Of a DNA stretch of 64,000 bases, positions 9,901-16,886 are shown piece by piece. Source of the DNA: Oryzibacter oryziterrae (lineage in GTDB: Bacteria > Pseudomonadota > Alphaproteobacteria > Rhizobiales > Pleomorphomonadaceae); the NCBI RefSeq assembly GCF_021864535.1, contig NZ_JAKJIC010000001.1, positions 474,785 through 538,784 of the forward strand. The letters run 5' to 3'. The position numbers were made by a program, and so were the translations under genes. The notes under the pieces were generated by a model. That model did no database searches, was not told the DNA's origin, and was given only the letters and a program-made list of their open reading frames with translations. Positions within the stretch are counted from its first letter, which is position 1; every line of letters begins with the position of its first letter.

Positions 9901-11631
9901 CCGCTATTGCTTGAGAGCCTGGATACAAGGCAAGCTGCGATCAATCTTCTAGCCGTAGTTTATCCTCTTCTTTCGGAACAAGACCGCGAGCAGACCGAGG
10001 TCGGTTGGCTCACTATGGATTTATCTGAAACCGCCGATCCCGAGGATTTGAAACGTACAGTCCTTGCCACACTGTTTCAGGCAATCGGCTTTGACAACCT
10101 TACTACTAGTGCTACACACGATTTTTTAGCGGCGTCTCTCTCAACAGGTCAAACTTTCGAAAACTCGAAGCCTACGACGTTCCATATCAGAGAGGTCGAG
10201 CGGAAGCACACTTCCGGTGTTGCCCCCGATGATCCGGGAAGGCTTCTCGTCGATACCCTTAAGGCGGCACGCACAGCACTTGCCAATACTGCCAGCGATG
10301 AAAACTGGACCAACCTCACAACAGCAACGGAAGCCTTGCTTAGGAGAAATATTGCCTTCGGGCAGTTCGAGCCGTCGATCGATGACGAGGCAAGCGCGAC
10401 GCTCGCCGACGCCCTAGGACTTGCAATCGCAAATGGTGAACTGGCCGAAGATCTGAAAGAACCTGCGCTAGCGACTCTGATTGCATTGGCCTCACACCCG
10501 AACCCTGAGCCGCATGACGACACTGAGGAAAACTTTGAGAACGTTCCTTCCTGGGGCAGTCCAGCGCCACGTGTCGAGGTCGCTGAGGCTATATCGAGGC
10601 TTGTGAGCAAACCTGAGTTCTGGCAGCAAGTCCGCCCCACATACGAGAAGCTTCTGGTCGATCCGCATCCTGCAGTGCGCATGCAAGCAGCCACGAGACT
10701 TTCCGCCGTTTCCTTCGCCAGCGTGGACGATATGTGGGAAATCATGGACGCCTTCTTCCCGCGAGAAACCAACTCGACGGTGCTCCGGTTTGCGATTGCC
10801 AAAGCGGGCTGGCTCGACCGGGACTACGCGGCGCGGCTCGAGCCAATCGTCCTCGCACTCGACAAGCGAATCACTAGAAAGCAGAGTGACGATCCCGTCA
10901 CAGCGCTCATCACGCAATTCAGGCTGCGTTTGCACTTTGAGGCATCCACAAAGACGATTTCCGATTGGATCGTGGGCTTCGAGGCACATGAAGACCAGAT
11001 ACGCCACATGCTCTTCGAGCTTCGGGGAGAGATTATCGAGGGTATCGGTGACCTGTCAAAGCCTCAAGGCGTACGAGCCCGAACCAAGGACCTGCTACTT
11101 GAGATTATTGATTCCGTGGAGCCTGCAGTACTCTCCTGGCCGCAGTCAGATCGCGAACCGACGCCCAAAGAGATCTCGGCGTTGAGGGTATTTAACGAAA
11201 TTGCCAGTCAGATTTTCTATGCGGCAGGCCACGACCAACTCACAGCGGAGCTGAAAGGCTTCAGCGCGCAGACCAAATTCCTTGACGAATATTCCGAGAT
11301 CATCGGCAAGCTGATGACCCTAGGAACACCGAATTCCGTCCATGAGTTGCTGGATTTGCTTCAGAAGCTCGCGCCGGTCGATCCTGCGCGGTGTTTCGAC
11401 CTCATAGCCGAAGCCATGCTGCGTACGACGGGAGTGGCCCGCTACGAGCACGAGAGTATGGGGGCCAAGCTACTTGTCGATCTCGTCGGGCTTTATCTGG
11501 CGGACTATCGGTTCGTTTTTGACGACGAAGCCCGACGTAGCAAGCTGATTGACTGCGTGGCGGTGTTTGTCGAGGCGGGCTGGCCGGAAGCCCGCCGACT
11601 GTTCCAGAGTCTGCCGGAGCTTCTTCAGTGA
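6913..11631 (+). CDS. Avs-like STAND NTPase with N-terminal Cap4/DUF4297-type nuclease domain
   Basis: A 1572-aa soluble protein. The N-terminus reads like the dsDNA nuclease domain of Cap4/DUF4297 proteins: FQAEVGAY with E15, VDDVVV with D53/D54, and VQAKRN with Q67 and K69, forming E...D...QxK. A P-loop NTPase follows: Walker A GEPGAGKS (306-313), Walker B YLFLDALDAV (D371) and VASVRTFDLR with a sensor-like arginine near 405. About 1100 helix-rich residues then follow, as in other STAND sensors. I chose ATG 6913 because AGGA lies nine bases upstream (6900-6903); an in-frame ATG at 6889 would add eight residues but has no ribosome site. The pairing with the preceding gene suggests a two-gene defence cassette. 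Targets and mode of activation are unknown. Confidence 0.76.
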   Translation: MSGRGTAAGVVFQAEVGAYTAAFILGERPTSRLSTGLPGNPIKVNFETPTAVDDVVVRTDVGEIYVQAKRNISLSAKADSDLASVADQFVRQFRAGVLDSGVRRGLDVARDRLLLVVEEDTSDTIIIHLKEVLDRQRTLAATALPESLKSALSTFSAHVDRAWLASAGTPITDAERTAILRVCAVASITDASRQLSEEALRDAVERPGSETAAMDILVTWAANASANGTGGDAAAIRLALSAKISLASPPSYRADVTKLLAYSAATMSRLERFASLRTPEGIVTIPRPITAAVASAAATSSLAITGEPGAGKSAVIYETAKQLPAGSAIVLAVEASATSFDALRGEIGLQHPLVEVLATLPGARPGYLFLDALDAVRGGAAEATYRKLVEAVSAMPGWRVVASVRTFDLRLGREWQRVFRGNPPDANCAHAGFPTVRHVHVGVLSATEIAHVTGFSPSIATAIAAGGSKLATLATNPFNLALLGDLLTGGVTAAALSSVGTRGELLARYWDERITELGIAATVTLGSLVDLMVHARSVDIPVTKVPVLAATTVDYLQHAGVLTEELSLRIAFRHHVLFDYAVARLLLMPDRNVARSFFGRASGAGLLISPAVGYWVEGLKAAISADEFWRFAVSLIGDGAIDPIIKVEFARLVVESVKDGDSLGSLLKALPADDTTGGRPFQHLVGSLLTKAHHGQPIVVGPWAELLGWMVSPGDSQIGGMAALIGKLIDASPDSTSLAALGKASRVVFDWMSQTDDRISWLAPRVITFVAQTFGTDPAASGSRLRQVLEGDRFTRVGYKEVPWLSRATLHIAPHDEDLVVSLFSRVFRGGDFSRDQVTSIGSSWILPMSSNAAQDFGMATHSLCQDFPALLRYHPRLAFRALAVSFAGERDKDHAPSDPSRLRLMPLNGVNYGFEEDWSYIWAGDIDTDTYHDIAKLYQATTTWFASANEPSLCSDIPALLLSETSISLVWRTLFDLGTIKPRELGLKIWRTAASPLLLESLDTRQAAINLLAVVYPLLSEQDREQTEVGWLTMDLSETADPEDLKRTVLATLFQAIGFDNLTTSATHDFLAASLSTGQTFENSKPTTFHIREVERKHTSGVAPDDPGRLLVDTLKAARTALANTASDENWTNLTTATEALLRRNIAFGQFEPSIDDEASATLADALGLAIANGELAEDLKEPALATLIALASHPNPEPHDDTEENFENVPSWGSPAPRVEVAEAISRLVSKPEFWQQVRPTYEKLLVDPHPAVRMQAATRLSAVSFASVDDMWEIMDAFFPRETNSTVLRFAIAKAGWLDRDYAARLEPIVLALDKRITRKQSDDPVTALITQFRLRLHFEASTKTISDWIVGFEAHEDQIRHMLFELRGEIIEGIGDLSKPQGVRARTKDLLLEIIDSVEPAVLSWPQSDREPTPKEISALRVFNEIASQIFYAAGHDQLTAELKGFSAQTKFLDEYSEIIGKLMTLGTPNSVHELLDLLQKLAPVDPARCFDLIAEAMLRTTGVARYEHESMGAKLLVDLVGLYLADYRFVFDDEARRSKLIDCVAVFVEAGWPEARRLFQSLPELLQ

Positions 11632-11973
11632 TCACCACTGGCCAACGCCGTGTGTCAGCCTTGTGACGTCGGCCTTCTCCGCTTTGTGTCCGTCTTCGAC
11701 CTTATGAGTAAGAGAGGTCAACTCCTTCCTGTTCCTAGCAGTGTCGATCTGCAACGCCCGGCCTGAGGCAAACTCTATTTTAAATTGTGTATATCTGGCT
11801 TCCAGCTGGTCGTATTGCTTGCGCAACCGCCAGATCGAAGGACAACCAAAATTTCGATCGATAGAATGATATCTGCGCAGCCGCATGCTTTCATGTTGAC
11901 ATGTGCGCAGTTTAAGGTTGTCGACCTTTGTTCCGTCTTGCACTGTCAGATTTTGTCTGTGTGTTACCTGCAA
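11632..11973 (-). CDS. Doubtful small coiled-coil ORF convergent with the second STAND gene
   Basis: An open frame of 113 codons whose first codon is TTG; the first ATG is codon 30. Its second half is rich in K, E, D, R and Q (for example RKQYDQLEARYTQF), suggesting a coiled coil. Its stop directly abuts the stop of the STAND gene. No Shine-Dalgarno sequence is visible before either possible start. A plus-strand frame (11785-12138) overlaps it, so at most one is real. It could equally be a gene remnant. Confidence 0.22.
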   Translation of the reverse strand: MQVTHRQNLTVQDGTKVDNLKLRTCQHESMRLRRYHSIDRNFGCPSIWRLRKQYDQLEARYTQFKIEFASGRALQIDTARNRKELTSLTHKVEDGHKAEKADVTRLTHGVGQW

Positions 11974-12252
11974 CAGCTATGTGAAAAGACATATGAAATC
12001 AATGTTCTAAACAGTAATTTGGCACGAGCGTTGCAGCAAATTGAGCTTATCGGGCACTTTGTAAAAGGCTTTGCGCAGGGGTACTCTACCAGCCCTGCCT
12101 CGCTGGAGGCCGATCTCGAACAGTGGACGCTACGGTAGGACATAGCGCTTGCGCAGGCGAGGAAAAATGCCCTGTCAAAGATCCATCCTACATATAATTT
12201 TGGTTGTATCAGTCGGGCGCGACTTCGGAGTTCCTTCGATAGGTCCAAGAAG

Positions 12253-12340
12253 GTGACAAAATGACACCCTGGCAGGCAGCAAAATATGGCGTGATGAGTG
12301 ACAAAATGACACCCCCGGGGGTGTCATCTGATGACACCCC
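12253..12340. repeat. Cluster of ATGACACCC repeats and palindromes
   Basis: Two direct copies of GTGACAAAATGACACCC lie at 12253-12269 and 12298-12314. The second runs into a perfect 22-bp palindrome (12306-12327) centred on CCCCCGGGGG. That in turn overlaps a second inverted repeat, GGGGTGTCAT (12318-12327) / ATGACACCCC (12331-12340), with a CTG spacer. In all, ATGACACCC occurs three times forward and once reversed in 80 bp. Such arrays are typical of operators or replication-initiator sites. No adjacent regulator or Rep gene is recognisable. Confidence 0.75.
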
Positions 12341-12680
12341 TATAATGAACCCTTAAAGGAACCTATTACCCCTAAATCCCCTAAGGGGACGAAAGAAACG
12401 CGACATGTGAGATGTTACTGATCTGAGGCGGTGTTTCTCTTCTGTCAGCTATCATAGATTGAGGACAAAAGGCCGGCAGCAAAAGCTCGATAGTCGATCG
12501 TTAGCTCTGAGCCCCACAGGCGAGCGTTGATTGGCAACGATTGTGTGACCCGCGAGGCAACAGCGCGGAAGGCACTGGCGACCGCAATGGCTGGAGGCGG
12601 CCCAGTGGAAAGCCGGAAATCGCCCCTTGACGGAAGGTTTGAACATTGACATGTTGTCGGCGGGACGAATTACGTCATGA

Positions 12681-12707
12681 AGCCGGGCTCTTGTGAGTCC
12701 GGCTTTT
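12681..12707 (+). terminator. Terminator-like hairpin
   Basis: AGCCGG (12681-12686) pairs with CCGGCT (12699-12704) and the stem continues through a G-T wobble and CTC/GAG to a TTGT loop: ten pairs, followed by TTTT. No clear gene ends just upstream, so it may terminate an unseen short transcript. Confidence 0.55.
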
Positions 12708-13750
12708 GCATTTCTGGGGGTATCGATGACGACGGAACCGATGATGCTTGGCACTGCGATCAGTTTGGATGCGGGACCACGTTCGCCGGCTGGTTTTGTG
12801 AAACGTGGGGTGATTGCGTGGTTGCGCGAGGTCTGCTGCCCCGCTCAAGCGACCGGCTAAGGTGAAGCTCGGCGCTGGACGCGATCTGCGCGGAAAGCCC
12901 GCGAGATCAAACAACCCGCTCCCACGATGAGTAGCCGTTTGATGGAGTTTTCAAAATCGAGGGGAAGGCCCCTGCCCTTTCGATCCACAAATCGCTCCGG
13001 CCAATCGCGCGCTGCGATGCTGGGCAGCAAGCTGATGGAGGGGGTAAGGGGGGGTGAAAAGTTTAACCGAAATGGGGATCTACCGGTTGGGTAGGCCTCT
13101 TTTTTTGGGCGCAAAATTCTCAAGATTTTTTTTGTTTTTGGGCCAAATGACAACACGAAGGCATCCGTCGGGAATGTCGAGGGCAAATGCGGTAGCAAGC
13201 TCAAAATGGTTGCCCTTATTGCCGGTTCATTTCCAGTTGCTCCATGTGCGGGGAGGCGAAATGCCGCGAATGGCGCTGTGCAATTCTGCCGTTCGATGGT
13301 TCCGTGACTACTCCGCGTGAACGTTCGGCTCGACGTGGAACTGGCCGCATTCTGCCGTTGTCCCAAGCTCCTGAACGATTGGGTTGAAGCGCATACTGTC
13401 GGGAATCGTGACGACCAGTCGCGAGCAACCGAAATGGGTCGTCTTGGTCGTCGAGAGGTGGGACGTAAACTCTTTTGCCCCAAGGACGGGAGGCTGCATT
13501 GGTTCGGTGGTTCATTGACCTTGACGGGTGCCTAGTGAGCGGGTCTCTGTCGCAGTTCATGGCCCGGCCTCGCGCGCAAAACTGGAGAGATAGTCTTACT
13601 TGTCGCCGTCCTGATGCTGTATCCAAGCGGGAAAGCGCCGCAAAGCATCCTACCGAAAGGTAGCGTCGGCTGTCCGAGCTGAACGGTAAAATCAATCGCA
13701 AACAAGCCGGATAGCAAAAGGCGCCGGTCAGCCCAAACAAGGATGATCTC

Positions 13751-14152
13751 ATGACCACCCATCATCTTGGCCTCTTGGAAAAAGAGCCCGGAACGCTGTG
13801 GGGAGTTTTCTTCCCCCATCTTCCTGGTTGCGTAGCAGCTGGCGAAACCTCTGACGAGGCGATCGCCAACGCAGTTGAAGTCTTGCGGGATTATCTGGAA
13901 GGCAACGAACCCACGGATCCGCCAGCCGCCGATGCTCTTATGCAGAACGAAGACGTTCGCGCAGCCTTGGCGCGCGGAGCTGCCTTTGTCCGTGTGCCGC
14001 ATCTGGTCAATGAAGGCGTGCCGGTCCGCGTGAATATCAATATCGACCGGGGTGCCCTTGCCGCGATCGACAACGCGGCCAAGGCTCACGGCATGAGCCG
14101 GAGCGCGTTCTTGGCAAGCGCTGCCCTCGACAAGATCCGCACGAGCCTATGA
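13751..14152 (+). CDS. HicB-family antitoxin, apparently without its HicA toxin
   Basis: A 133-aa protein of the HicB type. Residues about 7-50 match the partial RNase-H-like HicB fold (GVFFPHLPGCVAAGETSDEA, then a helix ending VLRDYLEG). The C-terminus carries a ribbon-helix-helix DNA-binding segment (VNINIDRGALAAIDNAAKAH, then SRSAFLASAAL). AAGGA ends eight bases before the ATG. A HicA toxin is normally a 60-80 aa neighbour, usually just upstream. I see none between 13500 and 13750 or downstream before the integrase. It may be a solitary regulator or the remains of a broken toxin-antitoxin pair. Confidence 0.85.
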   Translation: MTTHHLGLLEKEPGTLWGVFFPHLPGCVAAGETSDEAIANAVEVLRDYLEGNEPTDPPAADALMQNEDVRAALARGAAFVRVPHLVNEGVPVRVNINIDRGALAAIDNAAKAHGMSRSAFLASAALDKIRTSL

Positions 14153-14195
14153 ACCGAGGAGGGAGGTGAGGTCAGTGTCGAACCAGCCCACCGCA

Positions 14196-15515
14196 CTAGA
14201 CGGCTGCAGGCGGTCTGAGTGCGATCTTCTCCAGCCATTCGAGCTTCAGGGCGAGGCTTGGCCCAACGCCATACTTCGGGCGATAATGCTTGTGGCCCAT
14301 GAAAACCGCGATGATCTTGTCAGGCGCATTGATGGCGGTGAGCCGGTCCTCGAATGAGTGGCGCAGCGAGTAAACCGACTGGCCATCGACAGGGCGCAAT
14401 CCGTTCTCCGCAAGCCACTTGTTGACCACTCCGGACAGGGACGCCGACTTTTCGCGGTAGCGAGGAAAGCCCGCCGGCTGCGCTTTCATGGCTGCGAGCG
14501 CAACCCCAACCAGAGGGATTTCGCGCCCGCTATGTGGTGTCTTCATCCGCCGTCCCTCAGCGGAAACGATGATGTGGGGGATCTTGGCATCAAGGCGGAT
14601 CGTCTCTTCCGTAAGGTTTGTCGCCTCAGACAGCCGCAGACCTGTTTCGGCGATCAGATAGACGATCCGTCGGGCTTCTTCGTTAAGCCCGTCCAGCGCC
14701 CCGTCTGCGAGCAAACGCGACTGGATGAAGTCGACATCGAAGGCAACCCTCTGCCCACCCTGTCCTCCGGAAAATGAGAGCTTTGTGAAAACGGGATCAA
14801 GACCGAGGCGGTGCGCTTCGTCGACCGCGGAAATCATTGTCTGGATGTGGCCAAAGTCCTTGTTGGCCGTCAGCGCCTGGACGCCCTCATTGACGACGCG
14901 GTCAGACCACCAAGTGCGAAAGTCTATCGCGTCCGACCGCGTGATGCGGTCAATAGACTTGTCACCTATGACGCCGATCAGGTTTGCCACGGCTCGCTTT
15001 TTCGGGTTGCCCCACTTCCTGACCTGATCTTCAGACATATCCGTCATGGTTGCCGCCTGCAGCTTCTCATAGGCACCGAACAACTCGGACAGCTTGAAGC
15101 CAGGCTTTGATATGCCGCCGAGCAGTGCCGCCGTCGTGCCTGTGTCCGGGCTTCCGTTGCTGCCCCCAGCGTTGACCATCGCGACCACGCGAGCGACGAT
15201 TTCCTCAAGCGGCCGTCCCGCCAACTCGTGAGCCGGAGTGTAGTCAAAGCCCAACTGACGGGACCGCCGACGCGCCGCGTCATAGCGCGTTCGGGCCTCA
15301 TCCGCCTCGCCGTCCTTGAGAGCGGACCAATAGGCCATAACGTCGGCATCTATTGAGCGAGCGGCGGAAAGCGCGTGGATGCCGCGCGGGTCGTCAACAA
15401 TCTTGACTTTCGTGCTCTGGAAGATGATCCCACGCCGATCTAAGTCAGCGTATTCTTTCGGGACCCGGCGCACATAGTGCCAATACCCCCCGCGCTTTGT
15501 GATCAGCTCTGCCAC
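14196..15515 (-). CDS. int: Tyrosine-type site-specific integrase of the island
   Basis: A 439-aa recombinase transcribed away from the right attachment repeat, toward the island interior. The N-terminal part resembles the arm/core-binding region of DUF6538-type integrases (GYWHYVRRVPKEYADL). The catalytic domain has R294 in AETGLRLSEATNL, a lysine at about 325, L-R-H-S-F with R385, G-H at 407-408, and candidate nucleophile Y415 in RPKYG. The usual first histidine of the HxxR box is a tyrosine here (Y382), as in some relatives. It is the only mobility gene in the island and would catalyse recombination between the 19-bp repeats. Confidence 0.93.
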   Translation of the reverse strand: MAELITKRGGYWHYVRRVPKEYADLDRRGIIFQSTKVKIVDDPRGIHALSAARSIDADVMAYWSALKDGEADEARTRYDAARRRSRQLGFDYTPAHELAGRPLEEIVARVVAMVNAGGSNGSPDTGTTAALLGGISKPGFKLSELFGAYEKLQAATMTDMSEDQVRKWGNPKKRAVANLIGVIGDKSIDRITRSDAIDFRTWWSDRVVNEGVQALTANKDFGHIQTMISAVDEAHRLGLDPVFTKLSFSGGQGGQRVAFDVDFIQSRLLADGALDGLNEEARRIVYLIAETGLRLSEATNLTEETIRLDAKIPHIIVSAEGRRMKTPHSGREIPLVGVALAAMKAQPAGFPRYREKSASLSGVVNKWLAENGLRPVDGQSVYSLRHSFEDRLTAINAPDKIIAVFMGHKHYRPKYGVGPSLALKLEWLEKIALRPPAAV

Positions 15516-15525
15516 GTCGTTGCCA

Positions 15526-15542
15526 TGTTAGATGATTTGTTA
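15526..15542 (+). repeat. 17-bp end repeat, right copy
   Basis: Identical to 1276-1292 and in the same orientation. It lies 10 bp upstream of the integrase start codon, so integrase binding here could also autoregulate int. That role is inferred. Confidence 0.55.
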
Positions 15543-15631
15543 GACGTTTTTAGACACCCCTTCGGGGAGTTGGTCAAGGGATGTCTTAGTTTTTGGCTAA
15601 AAACCGCCATTTTATGAAGTTGTGATGGCTA

Positions 15632-15650
15632 CCACCCCTTCCGCCAAATC
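15632..15650 (+). repeat. attR: right 19-bp direct repeat
   Basis: Exact copy of 1197-1215. The flanking bases differ on both sides. It is the displaced tRNA-Ser 3' end and marks the right boundary of the island. Confidence 0.92.
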
Positions 15651-15910
15651 CAACAGACAACTGCCTTACCCTAGCCGCTGCGTATGAGCCCGTGCCTGCT
15701 CTGGGCCGAGCTTGGGACGTTACAGCGCGGATCCCCAAGCGGGCGCAACGACGCATTTTGCCTATTTATACCAGTATAAAAATTGTAATTTATTTTACCT
15801 TGATATAAACCCTGTTTCAGGGCGCGGTGAAGCGCCGGGGGGTGGGTGTGCCGGTCTGGCAAATTGCGGTGCGCGGTGCCGCGTGTCCAAAACAAGGTTG
15901 GAGATCCATC

Positions 15911-16816
15911 TTGAAGCTTTCCAAGATCAACGCCGTCGAGCTGGCCTGGGACAGCTTTGGTCGGGAAGAGGATCCGGCGATCCTGCTGATTGCAGGGCTT
16001 GGCACGCAGATGATCCGTTGGGCGGAGCCGTTCTGCGGGTATCTCGCGGGTCTCGGCTATCGAGTCATCCGTTTTGACAACCGCGATGCCGGGGCTTCCA
16101 CGCATTTCGGCGCCGCACCGCCGCTGGATCTTGGACAGCTGGTTTCGGACCTCTCGGCTGGCCGGCGGCCTCAGCTGCCCTATTCCCTTGCCGATATGGC
16201 TGATGATGCCATCGGTCTGCTCGACGCGCTCGATATCCGGCAGGCCCATGTCGTCGGGCGATCCATGGGCGGGATGATTGCGCAGATCCTGGCGAGCGAG
16301 CACGCCGAGCGTGTTCTGTCGCTCACTTCGATCATGTCGAGCACGGGCAACCCCGACTTGCCCCAGGCAACGCCAGAGGTCATGGCGATGATGATGCGCC
16401 CCGCACCCGATCCGGCGACGGATCCTGACGGCTTTCTGGCGGTGCGTCTTGCCTTCGCCAGGTGCATTGCCGGCAGCGGCTTTCCCTTCGATGTGGCGTT
16501 GCACCGAGACCTGTTGCTGGAGGAGGCGCGCCGTGGACACGACCCGAGCGGTGTCGTCAGGCAGATCGGTGCCATGGTGACTGCCGGCGATCGGCGCAAT
16601 CGTCTGGCGGCGATCCTGGCGCCAACCCTGGTCATCCATGGGACGGACGACCCGCTGATCCCGCCGGCTTGCGGTGAGGACACGGCGCGCTCAATCCCGG
16701 GCTCGACCTATCTGCCGATCGAGGGCATGGGGCACGACATTCCGGAGGGCGCGTATCGAACCGTAGCTGACGGCATCGACGCCAACGCGCGGCGCGCCGC
16801 CATAAACGTCGCTTGA
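15911..16816 (+). CDS. Alpha/beta-hydrolase fold protein
   Basis: About 301 aa. The nucleophile elbow is G-R-S-M-G (VVGRSMGGMIAQ); the acid is in VIHGTDDPLIPP and the histidine in GMGHDIPEG, a complete Ser-Asp-His set. The FDNRDAGAST stretch is typical of esterase/peroxidase-like alpha/beta hydrolases. The frame is open to a GTG at 15827. I prefer TTG 15911, seven bases after GGTTGGAG, because the protein then begins at the usual point (LKLSKINAVELAWDSFG). Substrate unknown. It is the first chromosomal gene right of the island and converges with the isomerase gene. Confidence 0.82.
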   Translation: MKLSKINAVELAWDSFGREEDPAILLIAGLGTQMIRWAEPFCGYLAGLGYRVIRFDNRDAGASTHFGAAPPLDLGQLVSDLSAGRRPQLPYSLADMADDAIGLLDALDIRQAHVVGRSMGGMIAQILASEHAERVLSLTSIMSSTGNPDLPQATPEVMAMMMRPAPDPATDPDGFLAVRLAFARCIAGSGFPFDVALHRDLLLEEARRGHDPSGVVRQIGAMVTAGDRRNRLAAILAPTLVIHGTDDPLIPPACGEDTARSIPGSTYLPIEGMGHDIPEGAYRTVADGIDANARRAAINVA

Positions 16817-16821
16817 AGCGG

Positions 16822-16862
16822 AAGCCCGCCCTGTCCGGAGGCATCCGGCTCAGGGCAGGCTT
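16822..16862. terminator. Shared hairpin between convergent genes
   Basis: AAGCC (16822-16826) pairs with GGCTT (16858-16862) and GCCCTG with CAGGGC inside it. The structure lies between the hydrolase stop and the isomerase stop, so it could end both transcripts. The T-tract is poor. Confidence 0.5.
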
Positions 16863-16886
16863 AATGAGCGGGGTTGAGGTCTCCCC

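Larger units (their letters stand above)
11974..13750. other. About 1.8 kb of island without a convincing gene
   Basis: Many short overlapping frames occur on both strands and none shows a known motif. Things that can be seen are a cluster of ATGACACCC repeats and palindromes at 12253-12340, a short TCCCC-TAA-GGGGA inverted repeat at 12377-12389, a terminator-like hairpin at 12681-12707, a 44-codon frame at 12726-12860 starting MTTEPMMLGT, a T-rich tract near 13100-13140, and a 63-codon minus frame at 13308-13499 with normal-looking amino-acid composition but no ribosome site. I read it as decayed cargo plus possible regulatory DNA. Confidence 0.5.
1197..15650. mobile_element. Integrative genomic island in tRNA-Ser, with defence-type cargo
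   Basis: The element lies between two perfect 19-bp copies of CCACCCCTTCCGCCAAATC, one inside the tRNA-Ser 3' end and one at 15632-15650 next to a tyrosine integrase that points inward. The DNA inside is visibly less GC-rich than the flanks and contains long non-coding stretches, consistent with horizontal acquisition. The cargo is two giant nuclease-STAND NTPase genes, a lone hicB and a region of palindromes. No transfer, replication or structural phage gene is recognisable, so the island is probably mobilised only by its integrase or is already degraded. Confidence 0.9.
15516..15910. other. Integrase leader, right island end and hydrolase leader
   Basis: This stretch holds the integrase promoter region, the 17-bp end repeat, a short CCCC-TTC-GGGG hairpin near 15555, and the 19-bp repeat. 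Beyond 15650 it holds about 260 bp of AT-rich chromosomal leader before the hydrolase. No gene is seen. Confidence 0.6.

Noticed and set aside
12627..12707. Small RNA gene with its own promoter before the terminator hairpin
   Set aside because: TTGACG at 12627 is plausible as a -35 box but the -10 at the right distance is poor; evidence is too thin to call it.
12857..13483. 208-codon minus-strand frame in the island
   Set aside because: Low-complexity Ser/Arg/Pro translation, no ribosome site, overlaps several other frames; no support for a gene.
15671..16639. 322-codon open frame on the minus strand
   Set aside because: Antisense to the alpha/beta hydrolase, which has a complete catalytic triad.
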